DNA from: Ignavibacteriales bacterium
GTDB lineage: Bacteria > Bacteroidota > Ignavibacteria > Ignavibacteriales > Ignavibacteriaceae
NCBI GenBank assembly: GCA_003538625.1
Contig: DPRR01000039.1
Coordinates: forward strand, 1-64,000
Direction: 5' to 3'
DNA length: 64,000 bases
How positions within the stretch are numbered: position 1 is the first letter of the stretch; each line of letters opens with the position of its first letter. Shown piece by piece: positions 45,467-53,492 of this stretch. A program made the position numbers and the translations under genes. The notes beneath the pieces were generated by a model that searched no databases, had not been told where the DNA came from, and saw nothing but the letters and a program-made list of their open reading frames with translations.

Positions 45467-46178
45467 TTTCTCTGCTGTAAATTACAAAATCATTAAACTC
45501 TGGTGATTCCTTGATTCCAATTTTTTCCATTTTTGTCAGTTCAAGTAGTGCTACAAAAGTCAGAACTACTCTTATTTTTTCCTGCATACCATGTACCAAA
45601 CTTAAAAAATGTATTTCACCTTTTTCACTCATACGATCAAGTATATACTGAATCTGTTCATCAATAGAGATATTTATTTTTCTCACTTCGTGAACTACTT
45701 GTACTTTAATTCCATCAATAACTTTTTTAAAAGCTTTTGCTAAATCGTAGATAGAAATATTTTTTAACAGTATTTCATACTCCGGAGGCGATTCCATAAC
45801 GTCATGAGAAAAATCTCCTCTAAAACTAATTTTACGTTGATTTGATTCGAAGAAGGTAAGATCTTCAGCCACCTCTTTATACTTTTTATATTCAAGCAGA
45901 GCTCTTATTAGATCTGCACGCGGATCAATTTCTTCACCACGTTCATCGACTTCTCGAGGTAAAAGCATTCTAACTTTAATATGCATTAATGTTGAAGCCA
46001 TCAAAATAAAATCACCTGCTACTTCAAGATCCATTAGTTTAATAAGATTCACGTATTCCAAAAATTCACCTGTAATTCGAGAAATTGGGATATCATAAAT
46101 ATTTAATTCATCTCTTTTTATAAAAAAGAGAAGTAAATCTAATGGTCCTTCAAACTGATCTAATTTTATTTTGTACAT
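45459..46178 (-). CDS. scpA: Segregation and condensation protein A
   Basis: Kleisin bridging SMC heads. The 239 residues start MYKIKLDQFEGPLDLLLFFI, the conserved N-terminus of ScpA, followed by FLEYVNLIKLMDLEVAGDFILMASTLMHIKVRMLLP and a C-terminal winged helix (FLSLVHGMQEKIRVVLTFVALLEL). Its ATG shares one base with the trpS stop, so the two genes abut. It overlaps scpB by 8. Complete. Confidence 0.96.
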   Translation of the reverse strand: MYKIKLDQFEGPLDLLLFFIKRDELNIYDIPISRITGEFLEYVNLIKLMDLEVAGDFILMASTLMHIKVRMLLPREVDERGEEIDPRADLIRALLEYKKYKEVAEDLTFFESNQRKISFRGDFSHDVMESPPEYEILLKNISIYDLAKAFKKVIDGIKVQVVHEVRKINISIDEQIQYILDRMSEKGEIHFLSLVHGMQEKIRVVLTFVALLELTKMEKIGIKESPEFNDFVIYSRENG

Positions 46179-47158
46179 TAACCTAGTTTCATTTTTTCAT
46201 GGACTTCATTCATTGTCTGCTCTGCAACTTTTCTACCGCGCAGCTCACCATCGTGTAGAATATCTTTAACCTCATCAATTCTACTCTCATAATATTTTCT
46301 TTTATCAATAATCGGCGCTAAAAACTTAGAAATTTTTGAGGCACAATTCATCTTACAATCAAAGCAACCCAACTCTCCGCTGCGACAGCCTTTTTCAATC
46401 TCATCTATTTCATCCGGATTAAATTTTTTGTGATATGAAAAGACAAGACATATATCAGGATTCCCGGGATCACCTTTTCTAACTTTGTTCGGATCAGTTA
46501 CTGCTTTTTTAAGTTTACTTTTTACAATTTCAACTTCATCAGAAAGTAGAATAGTGTTGTTTAATGATTTACTCATTTTCGCATTACCATCCAACCCTGA
46601 AAGTCTGGAAAATTTTGTGAGTAAAGCTTCCGGCTCGGGAAATACATTTCCATATTGATTGTTAAATCGTCTGGCTATTTCCCTTGATATTTCTATATGA
46701 GGAACCTGATCATCGCCAACCGGAACTGCATCACCCTTATAGAGCAATATATCTGCTGTCTGCAAAACCGGATAACCTAAATGCCCATAAATTACATGCT
46801 CAATATTCAGATCTCTGATCTGATCTTTTAATGTCGGATTGCGCTCTAGTCTGTTTACAGTAATCAGCATACTAAATATTAAATTTAGTTCAGCATGCTG
46901 TTTTATCTTAGATTGCCGAAACATTGGACTTTTAACCGGATCTAATCCGCAGGCAAGCCAATCGATGAGCATATCAATAGAATTCTGATAAACGTCATTT
47001 GTATCCAGACTTGTAGTCAAAACATGATAATCAGCAATTAAATGAAAACTTTCATATTCATCCTGCAGTTTTACCCAATTTTCCAAAGCACCAACATAAT
47101 GACCGATATGCAATTTACCGGTTGGTCGCATTCCACTAAGTATTCTTTTTTTAGGCAT
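46178..47158 (-). CDS. trpS: Tryptophan-tRNA ligase with a candidate iron-sulfur cysteine motif
   Basis: Charges tRNA-Trp. The 326 residues have the class I motifs GKLHIGHYVG (HIGH type) and GNAKMSKSLN (KMSKS). In the C-terminal part, cysteines C237, C258, C265, C268 and C272 make the pattern C-x20-C-x6-C-x2-C-x3-C. In Thermotoga maritima TrpRS a closely spaced C-x22-C-x6-C-x2-C binds a [4Fe-4S] cluster near the anticodon, so the same may occur here; the x20 spacing differs slightly. It leads the long overlapping run toward scpA. Confidence 0.95.
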   Translation of the reverse strand: MPKKRILSGMRPTGKLHIGHYVGALENWVKLQDEYESFHLIADYHVLTTSLDTNDVYQNSIDMLIDWLACGLDPVKSPMFRQSKIKQHAELNLIFSMLITVNRLERNPTLKDQIRDLNIEHVIYGHLGYPVLQTADILLYKGDAVPVGDDQVPHIEISREIARRFNNQYGNVFPEPEALLTKFSRLSGLDGNAKMSKSLNNTILLSDEVEIVKSKLKKAVTDPNKVRKGDPGNPDICLVFSYHKKFNPDEIDEIEKGCRSGELGCFDCKMNCASKISKFLAPIIDKRKYYESRIDEVKDILHDGELRGRKVAEQTMNEVHEKMKLG

Positions 47159-47214
47159 TTGATAATAAGATTGTTAAATGATCACTCGAAAGATAATAAT
47201 AAAGCGTATAATTT

Positions 47215-47703
47215 TCAGGAAAGATAAAGATATGGTTTCCAGCGCTCATCAAGCCTGCCAACCACATTTTTGATAAACAAAATATGACTGGGTTTAAATG
47301 GTCTAAATAATAATTTCATATTTGCCTCTTCGGGTGTTCTATCACCTTTGCGATTATTGCAAATTGTACAGGCTGTAATTAGATTTTCCCATGATTCATC
47401 ACCACCTCGGGCTCTCGGAAATACATGATCGACGGTTAAAGGAATATCCGCTCTGCCGCAATAAGCGCATTTGTATGCATCTCTTCTTAAAATATTTTTT
47501 CTGGTAAGCACAACTTTTTTATATGGAAGCTTTATAAATTTACTGATTCTAATTACACTTGGCCAGGCATAATTATTATTAACAGAGTGTAATGATTTTC
47601 GATCATCATTTAAGATAGTTTCTGCTTTGCCGAGATAAATAAGAATAACTGCTTTGCGAATATTGCAAACAGAAAGCGGTTCGTAGCTTTGATTTAAAAC
47701 CAG
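47215..47703 (-). CDS. HNH endonuclease family protein, start codon unusual
   Basis: Small nuclease of about 162 residues. The HNH core is CAYCGRADIPLTVDHVFPRARGG followed by ENLITACTICNNRKGDRTP, with both CxxC zinc pairs. The conserved upstream part is VLNQSYEPLSVCNIRKAVILIYLGKAE and WPSVIRISKFIKLPYKKVVLTR. A GTG at 47511 would start mid-domain, so it is too late. The conserved start lies near CTG 47703, but no ATG, GTG or TTG is in frame there; the upstream TGA is at 47752-47754. An out-of-frame ATG at 47726 hints at a frameshift or a rare start. Biological role unknown; members need not be restriction enzymes. Confidence 0.8.
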   Translation of the reverse strand: MVLNQSYEPLSVCNIRKAVILIYLGKAETILNDDRKSLHSVNNNYAWPSVIRISKFIKLPYKKVVLTRKNILRRDAYKCAYCGRADIPLTVDHVFPRARGGDESWENLITACTICNNRKGDRTPEEANMKLLFRPFKPSHILFIKNVVGRLDERWKPYLYLS

Positions 47704-47759
47704 AACTTTTGAATTGAGTTTACCATTTGTAGGAATAGATCGTTCGAAGACTCACACCT

Positions 47760-47951
47760 CTAATCCGGATTTTTAGATTGTTTTGTAAAATAGAATCGTG
47801 CAACAATTCTTAAGATAAATACTATCACCATAACAACTAACAATGGGATGTACCAATTTCTTGGGACAGAATCCATAAAAAGCAAAACCACTAATACTGC
47901 AGCAAATATTAATGATCCATAATTAAAATATTTATACCAGGTTGCATTCAT
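47760..47951 (-). CDS. Small two-helix membrane protein, unknown
   Basis: A 63-residue protein with two hydrophobic segments (about 12-27 and 33-51) and a short basic tail (ARFYFTKQSKNPD). No family is recognised. It lies between acpS and the HNH gene, about 55 bases from the HNH coding start. The composition (Val/Ile/Leu-rich helices flanked by Arg/Lys) fits a true membrane protein, but at this length confidence is limited. Confidence 0.65.
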   Translation of the reverse strand: MNATWYKYFNYGSLIFAAVLVVLLFMDSVPRNWYIPLLVVMVIVFILRIVARFYFTKQSKNPD

Positions 47952-48018
47952 AATTTTTTATATAGTATTAAATTACTGATTAGAATTAAGTTTTTCAATT
48001 CCCGTTTTTAACAAATAC

Positions 48019-48396
48019 TTAGTATTTCTTGTATATAATGGCCACACAAGCTACATAATTATCCGAATGACTGAGTGATATTTTAATGTCCTTATCCTCA
48101 GAAATAAACTCCTTTAGCTTTCCAAAGAATTTAGCAACTGGTAAACCATTTGGTTCATTAATAATTTCGATACTTTTCCACGTAGCATCCTTCTCCCATC
48201 CCGTTGCTAATGCTTTATAAATTGCTTCTTTAGCTGCGAATCTGGCTGCCAGGTGTTGATATTTATTATGCTTTGCAAGACAATATTCCAACTCATTATT
48301 AGTATATATTTTATTCAAAAAAGAATCACCGTAGGTATCGATACTACTTTTTATTCTTGCTATCTCAATAATATCAATTCCAATTCCAATAACCAT
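48019..48396 (-). CDS. acpS: Holo-[acyl-carrier-protein] synthase
   Basis: Transfers the 4'-phosphopantetheine arm of CoA to acyl carrier protein. The 125 residues show the magnesium-binding motif IGIGIDIIEIARI (Asp) and the second motif FAAKEAIYKALATG (Glu and Lys) typical of AcpS, then ISLSHSDNYVAC. Length and fold are usual. It is 13 bases downstream of ggt. Essential for fatty-acid synthesis. Confidence 0.96.
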   Translation of the reverse strand: MVIGIGIDIIEIARIKSSIDTYGDSFLNKIYTNNELEYCLAKHNKYQHLAARFAAKEAIYKALATGWEKDATWKSIEIINEPNGLPVAKFFGKLKEFISEDKDIKISLSHSDNYVACVAIIYKKY

Positions 48397-48409
48397 TTTA
48401 CTCTTTCGA

Positions 48410-50107
48410 TTAAAATCCTACCGCTGCCCCATATCCTCTTGGATCAGTGGCACCAAAAAATATTTGATTATTCTGATCGACTAAAATCCCTTCACATCTA
48501 CCCAGAATTCTAAGTCCACCAAATTCATAACCTTTAGCTTTTAAAGCATTCAAAACATCCAAACTCAGTCCAAACCTTTCGTAGTAAATAAGATCAGGTA
48601 ACCATTGATGATGGATTCTGGGCATATCTATAGCCTGTTGAATATCCATTCCAAAATCTAATACATTAAAAATCACCTGAAGAACAACAGTAGAAATTGT
48701 TGACCCACCGGGCGAACCGATTATCATAAATGGTTTGTTATCTTTTAAAATAATAGTCGGCGACATAGAACTTAACATTCTTTTTCCAGGTTCAATTTTA
48801 TTCGCTTCACTTCCAATCAAACCAAATTGATTTGGTGTGCCGGCTTTAGAACTAAAATCATCCATCTCATTATTTAATAAAAATCCGGCACCTTCTACAA
48901 CTATTTTTGATCCAAATGAAGAATTTATTGTTGTAGTTGTACTAACCGCATTACCAAAATTATCAATGATCGAATAATGTGTGGTTTCTTCACTTTCATT
49001 AAAAGCATTAACATCACCAGGTAATATTTCTGAGGAGGGGGTTGCGTTTTCTATAATTTTATTAAAAAGATTTTTTGCATAAGATTTCGAAGTCAACATA
49101 TCCAATGGGACTTCATAATAATCAGGATCACCCAAATGTTTTGATCGATCTGCAAAAGAATATTTCATTGCTTCGATAAGATAATGAAGATAGAAACTGC
49201 TTCCCCACTCCTCATTTTTGAATGAAATATTTTCTAAAATATTAAGCATCTGAATAAGCGAAACACCTCCACCGCTTGGCGGTCCCATTGTAATTACTTC
49301 AAATCCTTTGTAATCTGTTTTGATAGTTGGGCGTTCGACAGGTTTGTAATTTTTCAGATCATCTAAAGTGATGTACCCGCCTTGTTCGGAAATCTGACTG
49401 ACAATTAAATCAGCAGTCTCACCTGAATAAAATCCATTCAGACTATAATCTTTTATCAAATCTAGTGTCTTTGCTAAATCACTTTGAATAAATAAATCAC
49501 CTTCAGTGTATGCAGCACCTTCTTTAGTAAATATTTTTTTAGTTGATTCATATTTGTTAAAATATTCCAATTCATACTCAAATGATTTTGCCAATCGATA
49601 CTCAAGAATAAAACCAGATTTTGCCAAATTTATTGCCGGCTGAATAACATCCGCCAAAGATAGCGTACCATATTTTTCAAGAGCATAAATTAATCCAGCA
49701 ACACTTCCCGGCACTCCCGATGAAGTTACCCCAAATTGACTCTGTTCCGGTAAAAAATTTTCCAAAGAATCCTGAAACAAAAACTCATTTGCAGATTGGG
49801 GTGCTTTTTCACGATAATCAATTGTGGTATTGGTACCGTCATTTAAATGAATAACCATAAATCCACCACCACCAATATTACCCGCTGCAGGATACGTTAC
49901 AGCTAACGCAAATCCAACGGCAACTGCAGCATCAACGGCGTTACCTCCTTTTTTTAATATTTCAATTCCTACCTGTGAGGCTAATTCGCTTGCAGACACA
50001 ACCATACCATGCTTTCCGCGAACCGGATCTTTTGATTCAGAAAAAATATCTGGCGAAAGGAGAAAAAGGATTAATAGTACGAATAGAAACTTAAAAAATA
50101 TTTGCAT
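48410..50107 (-). CDS. ggt: Gamma-glutamyltransferase
   Basis: N-terminal nucleophile hydrolase that cleaves or transfers gamma-glutamyl groups, for example from glutathione. The 565 residues have a signal peptide (about 1-23) and self-cleave before T375 (TTHYSIIDNFGNAV), which becomes the N-terminal nucleophile of the small subunit. The substrate site motif PSGGGVSLIQML and the later MSPTIILKD and GSPGGSTI are present. Located in the periplasm. It overlaps the MCE gene by 17 bases. Intact. Confidence 0.95.
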   Translation of the reverse strand: MQIFFKFLFVLLILFLLSPDIFSESKDPVRGKHGMVVSASELASQVGIEILKKGGNAVDAAVAVGFALAVTYPAAGNIGGGGFMVIHLNDGTNTTIDYREKAPQSANEFLFQDSLENFLPEQSQFGVTSSGVPGSVAGLIYALEKYGTLSLADVIQPAINLAKSGFILEYRLAKSFEYELEYFNKYESTKKIFTKEGAAYTEGDLFIQSDLAKTLDLIKDYSLNGFYSGETADLIVSQISEQGGYITLDDLKNYKPVERPTIKTDYKGFEVITMGPPSGGGVSLIQMLNILENISFKNEEWGSSFYLHYLIEAMKYSFADRSKHLGDPDYYEVPLDMLTSKSYAKNLFNKIIENATPSSEILPGDVNAFNESEETTHYSIIDNFGNAVSTTTTINSSFGSKIVVEGAGFLLNNEMDDFSSKAGTPNQFGLIGSEANKIEPGKRMLSSMSPTIILKDNKPFMIIGSPGGSTISTVVLQVIFNVLDFGMDIQQAIDMPRIHHQWLPDLIYYERFGLSLDVLNALKAKGYEFGGLRILGRCEGILVDQNNQIFFGATDPRGYGAAVGF

Positions 50108-50999
50108 CTACGTTTATACCATCATTTTTAAGTTGATCTACCAGAATGGATGTAAGTTCATTTATTTGTTTCAATGTCTTTTTCAGATCATTGATTAAAT
50201 TTTCATCGTATAAGAGTTTGCCAACATTATTTTGCTGATTTATAGTTTCAGTTGTAAGATTATTAAGATTGGAAATCAGAGTGTCACTTTTTTCAGCAAC
50301 TTTTTTCAAATCAATAAACAGCCGGTTTATATTTTCCTGATTATCAGAAAGAAGTTTATTACTGGTTTCAGTCAATTCAACGGCATTTTTAGTTAATGAC
50401 CTTATATCATTTCTATTTTCTGAAAGCATTAAATTCAACTTATCCGTAAGTGCGCTAAGATTGGATAGAGATTTCTTAACATCAGTATTTAATTTTTCGT
50501 CAGTTAAATAATTATTCATTGAGTGGAGAGTTATTTTAACATCTTTAAGTACTGTAACTAAATCATCCTGCACAGATCCGAATAAAGACATTACAGAAGG
50601 AATATCAGCGTAAAAAACTCCTTCACTTATTTTATTGTTATCAAATGCTGTTTGAGAGGTTCCCGGAAAAACTTCAATTTTTTTTCCGCCCATTAAATCA
50701 AGCATTGAAATAGCAAAAGATGCATCACTTTTTAAATGGACATCATTTTCAATTGATAGTTCAACCAGCACATTATTCGGCTCAACTATCATTTCCTTAA
50801 CAAAACCTTTTCGCAGCCCATTAACTGTCACCTGGTCACCTATCTCAAGTCCTGAAACATTTGTAAATCTGACTTTTACAATCTGCTCGTTAGATTTAAG
50901 CGAGAAGTTTTTTGCCCAGCCCAATATCCAGATAAAAACTAATATTCCGACTAAGACAGTAAGACCAACTCTTATTTCCGTTTTTCTTTCATCTCTCAT
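50091..50999 (-). CDS. MCE/MlaD family lipid-transport protein
   Basis: A 302-residue protein with one N-terminal membrane helix (about 12-30) and an MCE domain at about 38-115 (VKVRFTNVSGLEIGDQVTVNGL), as in MlaD, which passes phospholipids between inner and outer membranes. The rest is a long Asn/Leu/Lys-rich coiled region (about 140-290), shorter than a PqiB/YebT barrel. No MlaE permease or MlaF ATPase lies nearby, so partners must be elsewhere. It overlaps ggt by 17 bases. Confidence 0.9.
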   Translation of the reverse strand: MRDERKTEIRVGLTVLVGILVFIWILGWAKNFSLKSNEQIVKVRFTNVSGLEIGDQVTVNGLRKGFVKEMIVEPNNVLVELSIENDVHLKSDASFAISMLDLMGGKKIEVFPGTSQTAFDNNKISEGVFYADIPSVMSLFGSVQDDLVTVLKDVKITLHSMNNYLTDEKLNTDVKKSLSNLSALTDKLNLMLSENRNDIRSLTKNAVELTETSNKLLSDNQENINRLFIDLKKVAEKSDTLISNLNNLTTETINQQNNVGKLLYDENLINDLKKTLKQINELTSILVDQLKNDGINVDANIF

Positions 51000-51054
51000 A
51001 AGATTCTCTTAAATCATTAATCAAATTATTCTAAAAAATTATGGTAGTAAAATA

Positions 51055-52347
51055 CTAATTATCTTCTGTAGTATTTAGTTTTTGGATAAGAACTTTTTTT
51101 ATTCTTTTATTTTGGATTTCCTTAACAATAAAACGGAGTCCATAATCCGTAACTGAGAAATCAACTTTTGGGATGCTGCCGGCTCTGCTGAGAATAAATC
51201 CTCCAAGTGTATCATAGTCATCATCTTCAATCAGAATTTTTGCATTTAGAGTCTCATTAATTTCATTAAGCTTAGTTTTACCAAGAGCAACAAATTGATT
51301 ATCGTTTATTTCTAATATGTGATTTTCTGCTTTATCAAATTCATCCCATATATCTCCAACTACTTCTTCGATAATATCTTCTAATGAAATTAGTCCGGCG
51401 GTTCCGCCGTATTCGTCCACAACAATTGCTAGATGAACTTTTTTCTCCTGAAATTCCTTTAGCAGTTCACTTATCAGTTTAGTTTCCGGTATAAACAATG
51501 GTTTTTTAATAAGGGTATTGAGATTAAAACTTTTTATCAAACTTGGGTCTTTAACATAAATTAATAAATCCTTTGCAAAAATAATTCCCACAATTTCGTC
51601 CAGATTATACTTGTAAATAGGGATTCTGCTGTGACCGGATTGAGTAATCACTTTTATTATTTTCTCATAGTCATCATTTACTGAAACAGCCTGTATATCT
51701 ACCCGTGGTGTCATAACTTCACTAACACTTAAACCGGTAAAGGCTACAAGGCTGCTTATTAGTGAATGTTCGTCGTCCTCAAGCGTGCCTTTTTCTTTAC
51801 CGATATTTGCCAAATCCACTAACTCTTCTTTTGTTAAAGCGGATTTGCTCTTATCAAAATATAATTTTGATGAGGATAATTTTATAATTTCAGTTAAAGT
51901 TTCTGAAACAGGATAAATAATAATACTGCAATAGTGTAATGGGATTGCAATAATTTTTGCAAATCTATATGGATCTTTTGATGCAAGTACTTTAGGTAAT
52001 AATTCACCAAACAATAAAATGAGAATTGTGATAACTACAATTTGAAATGTTAACGCAATATCCAGTGAGATATTAAATTGATTTGAGATATCTATAGCCA
52101 ATGCGACGGCAACTATAGATACAGCTACATTTACCAGCGTATTACCAATAAGAATTGTAACTAAAAGTCTTCTGGGAAAATTTATAAGATTAGTTAAATA
52201 ACGATAAAGAATACTGGTTTTATCTAGATTAGCTTCCAGATTTTTTTTATCTAATGAAAACAGTGCTACTTCTGAGCCCGAAAAAAAAGCAGAGCTCAGA
52301 AGCAGTACAAAAATTAATACAAGTTTAACAGTCCAATCGAAATCCAA
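51055..52347 (-). CDS. CNNM/CorC-HlyC family transporter with CBS pair
   Basis: Membrane protein of 430 residues of the hemolysin-C/CNNM type, linked to magnesium or cobalt efflux. The DUF21 membrane domain (about 1-190) starts LVLIFVLLLSSAFFSGSEVALFSL. A CBS pair follows (about 205-330, GLSVSEVMTPRVDIQAV, VHLAIVVDEYGGTAGLISLEDI). The CorC_HlyC domain ends the protein (about 345-425). All parts present. Transport substrate is inferred from family only. It lies 29 bases from ssb. Confidence 0.93.
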   Translation of the reverse strand: MDFDWTVKLVLIFVLLLSSAFFSGSEVALFSLDKKNLEANLDKTSILYRYLTNLINFPRRLLVTILIGNTLVNVAVSIVAVALAIDISNQFNISLDIALTFQIVVITILILLFGELLPKVLASKDPYRFAKIIAIPLHYCSIIIYPVSETLTEIIKLSSSKLYFDKSKSALTKEELVDLANIGKEKGTLEDDEHSLISSLVAFTGLSVSEVMTPRVDIQAVSVNDDYEKIIKVITQSGHSRIPIYKYNLDEIVGIIFAKDLLIYVKDPSLIKSFNLNTLIKKPLFIPETKLISELLKEFQEKKVHLAIVVDEYGGTAGLISLEDIIEEVVGDIWDEFDKAENHILEINDNQFVALGKTKLNEINETLNAKILIEDDDYDTLGGFILSRAGSIPKVDFSVTDYGLRFIVKEIQNKRIKKVLIQKLNTTEDN

Positions 52348-52376
52348 AAATTTGTTAATCCTTTATTTAGAATCAG

Positions 52377-52802
52377 TTAAAACGGCAGATCATCATTAGA
52401 ATCAACAGGCGGCATCTCACCTTCGGCTGATGATTCCATCCCAACATTTTCAGAATTATTGCTGTTATCACCACTGGTTTCTAATGGAATAATTTTTTCA
52501 GAGATTACATCCGTTGAGTACCTTTTAATTCCTTCTTTATCAGTGTATTCCCTTTTCGTCAATCTACCTTCAACATAAACTTTGCGACCCTTTTTTAAAT
52601 TTTCTTTCATAAAATCCGACATATTAAAAACTGTAATGTTGTGCCAGGTTGTTTCATTTACCCAGTTCCCATCTTTACCTTTATAGCCATTTGTAGTAGC
52701 CATTGAAAAACTAGAGATGGAAACGTTGCCGGAAGTAAATCGAGTCTCAACATCACGCCCAAGATTTCCGATTAGCATGATTTTGTTCAGTGAAAAAGCC
52801 AT
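52377..52802 (-). CDS. ssb: Single-stranded DNA-binding protein
   Basis: Protects single-stranded DNA during replication and repair. The OB fold (about 1-105: NKIMLIGNLGRDVETRF, TTWHNITVFN, GRKVYVEGRL) is followed by a short linker and the acidic tip PPVDSNDDLPF, which docks partner proteins. I placed the start at 52802 (MAFSLNK) because GGAGG lies just upstream; an earlier in-frame TTG at 52814 overlaps that Shine-Dalgarno. A hairpin occupies its leader. Confidence 0.96.
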   Translation of the reverse strand: MAFSLNKIMLIGNLGRDVETRFTSGNVSISSFSMATTNGYKGKDGNWVNETTWHNITVFNMSDFMKENLKKGRKVYVEGRLTKREYTDKEGIKRYSTDVISEKIIPLETSGDNSNNSENVGMESSAEGEMPPVDSNDDLPF

Positions 52803-52843
52803 ATTAGCCTCCAATTTTTATTAATGAATAAAGATTATTTAAC

Positions 52844-52862
52844 CGAAAGAATTGATCTTTCG
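52844..52862 (-). promoter_or_regulatory. Hairpin in the ssb leader
   Basis: CGAAAGA (52844-52850) and TCTTTCG (52856-52862) form a perfect seven-pair stem with a five-base loop, extendable by AA/TT past one bulge. It sits 42 bases before the ssb start. It may stabilise the leader or bind a regulator; no T-run follows on either strand. Confidence 0.3.
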
Positions 52863-52993
52863 TTAATCGCAATTTATAATTTGTTTCACTTAAATTCCAG
52901 AGTATTCAAATAAGTTAAGGCTGCATTAGAAACTTTGTTCTTTAATTATTCGACCTCCTCGATTAATATAGACAGTCAAAAAATTTCTTGCTT

Positions 52994-53410
52994 CTACTTA
53001 TTAACCGTAACTATCCAGGCATCCACAAAATCTGAAATTTTCCATAAATTATTTCGCACTTCTTCTGCTTCAGATCTGGATTTAAAAAATGGAATTACCT
53101 GCACTAAGTATAGTCTTAAATTATCGCTATAGATGACGCTGTATTTATAATTAGTTTTGTTTCTGCTTAAATCTGCAAAGGTATCCGCTTTATCTTCTGT
53201 GGTAAAAGCACCAATCTGCACAACGTAATAAGTTTCCGCTATGCTTGGATACTCCCCTGTTTTTGGAGCCTCGATAGTTTTTTCTTCCGGTACTTGATCA
53301 AAAATATAAACTTGTTTATCATCACCGGAATTCTGCTGCGTGGCAGAACATCCGGTTATCAGTATTGTAATTAAAATTACTGATATAAATTGAAAACAGT
53401 ATTTTATCAT
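52994..53410 (-). CDS. SPOR-domain lipoprotein
   Basis: A 138-residue lipoprotein with lipobox LITGC (C21) and a C-terminal SPOR domain (about 62-135: YYVVQIGAFTTEDKADTFADLS and LYLVQVIPFFKSRSEAEEVRNNL). SPOR domains bind denuded glycan strands of septal peptidoglycan, so it probably localises to division sites. It lies 82 bases from the GDSL gene, separated by a strong terminator, so it starts its own unit. Confidence 0.92.
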   Translation of the reverse strand: MIKYCFQFISVILITILITGCSATQQNSGDDKQVYIFDQVPEEKTIEAPKTGEYPSIAETYYVVQIGAFTTEDKADTFADLSRNKTNYKYSVIYSDNLRLYLVQVIPFFKSRSEAEEVRNNLWKISDFVDAWIVTVNK

Positions 53411-53442
53411 TACTAAGCCTCTTAATTGTTATACAAAAACTA

Positions 53443-53469
53443 TAAAAAAAAGGGATGGTAAACCATCCC
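53443..53469 (-). terminator. Rho-independent terminator after the GDSL lipoprotein gene
   Basis: On the minus strand GGGATGGT (53469-53462) pairs with ACCATCCC (53459-53452), with a two-base tight loop (or seven pairs with a four-base loop), followed by eight T (53451-53443). Typical strong intrinsic terminator for the FadL-GDSL operon. Confidence 0.9.
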
Positions 53470-53492
53470 TACTTAAAACAAAATAAATAAGA

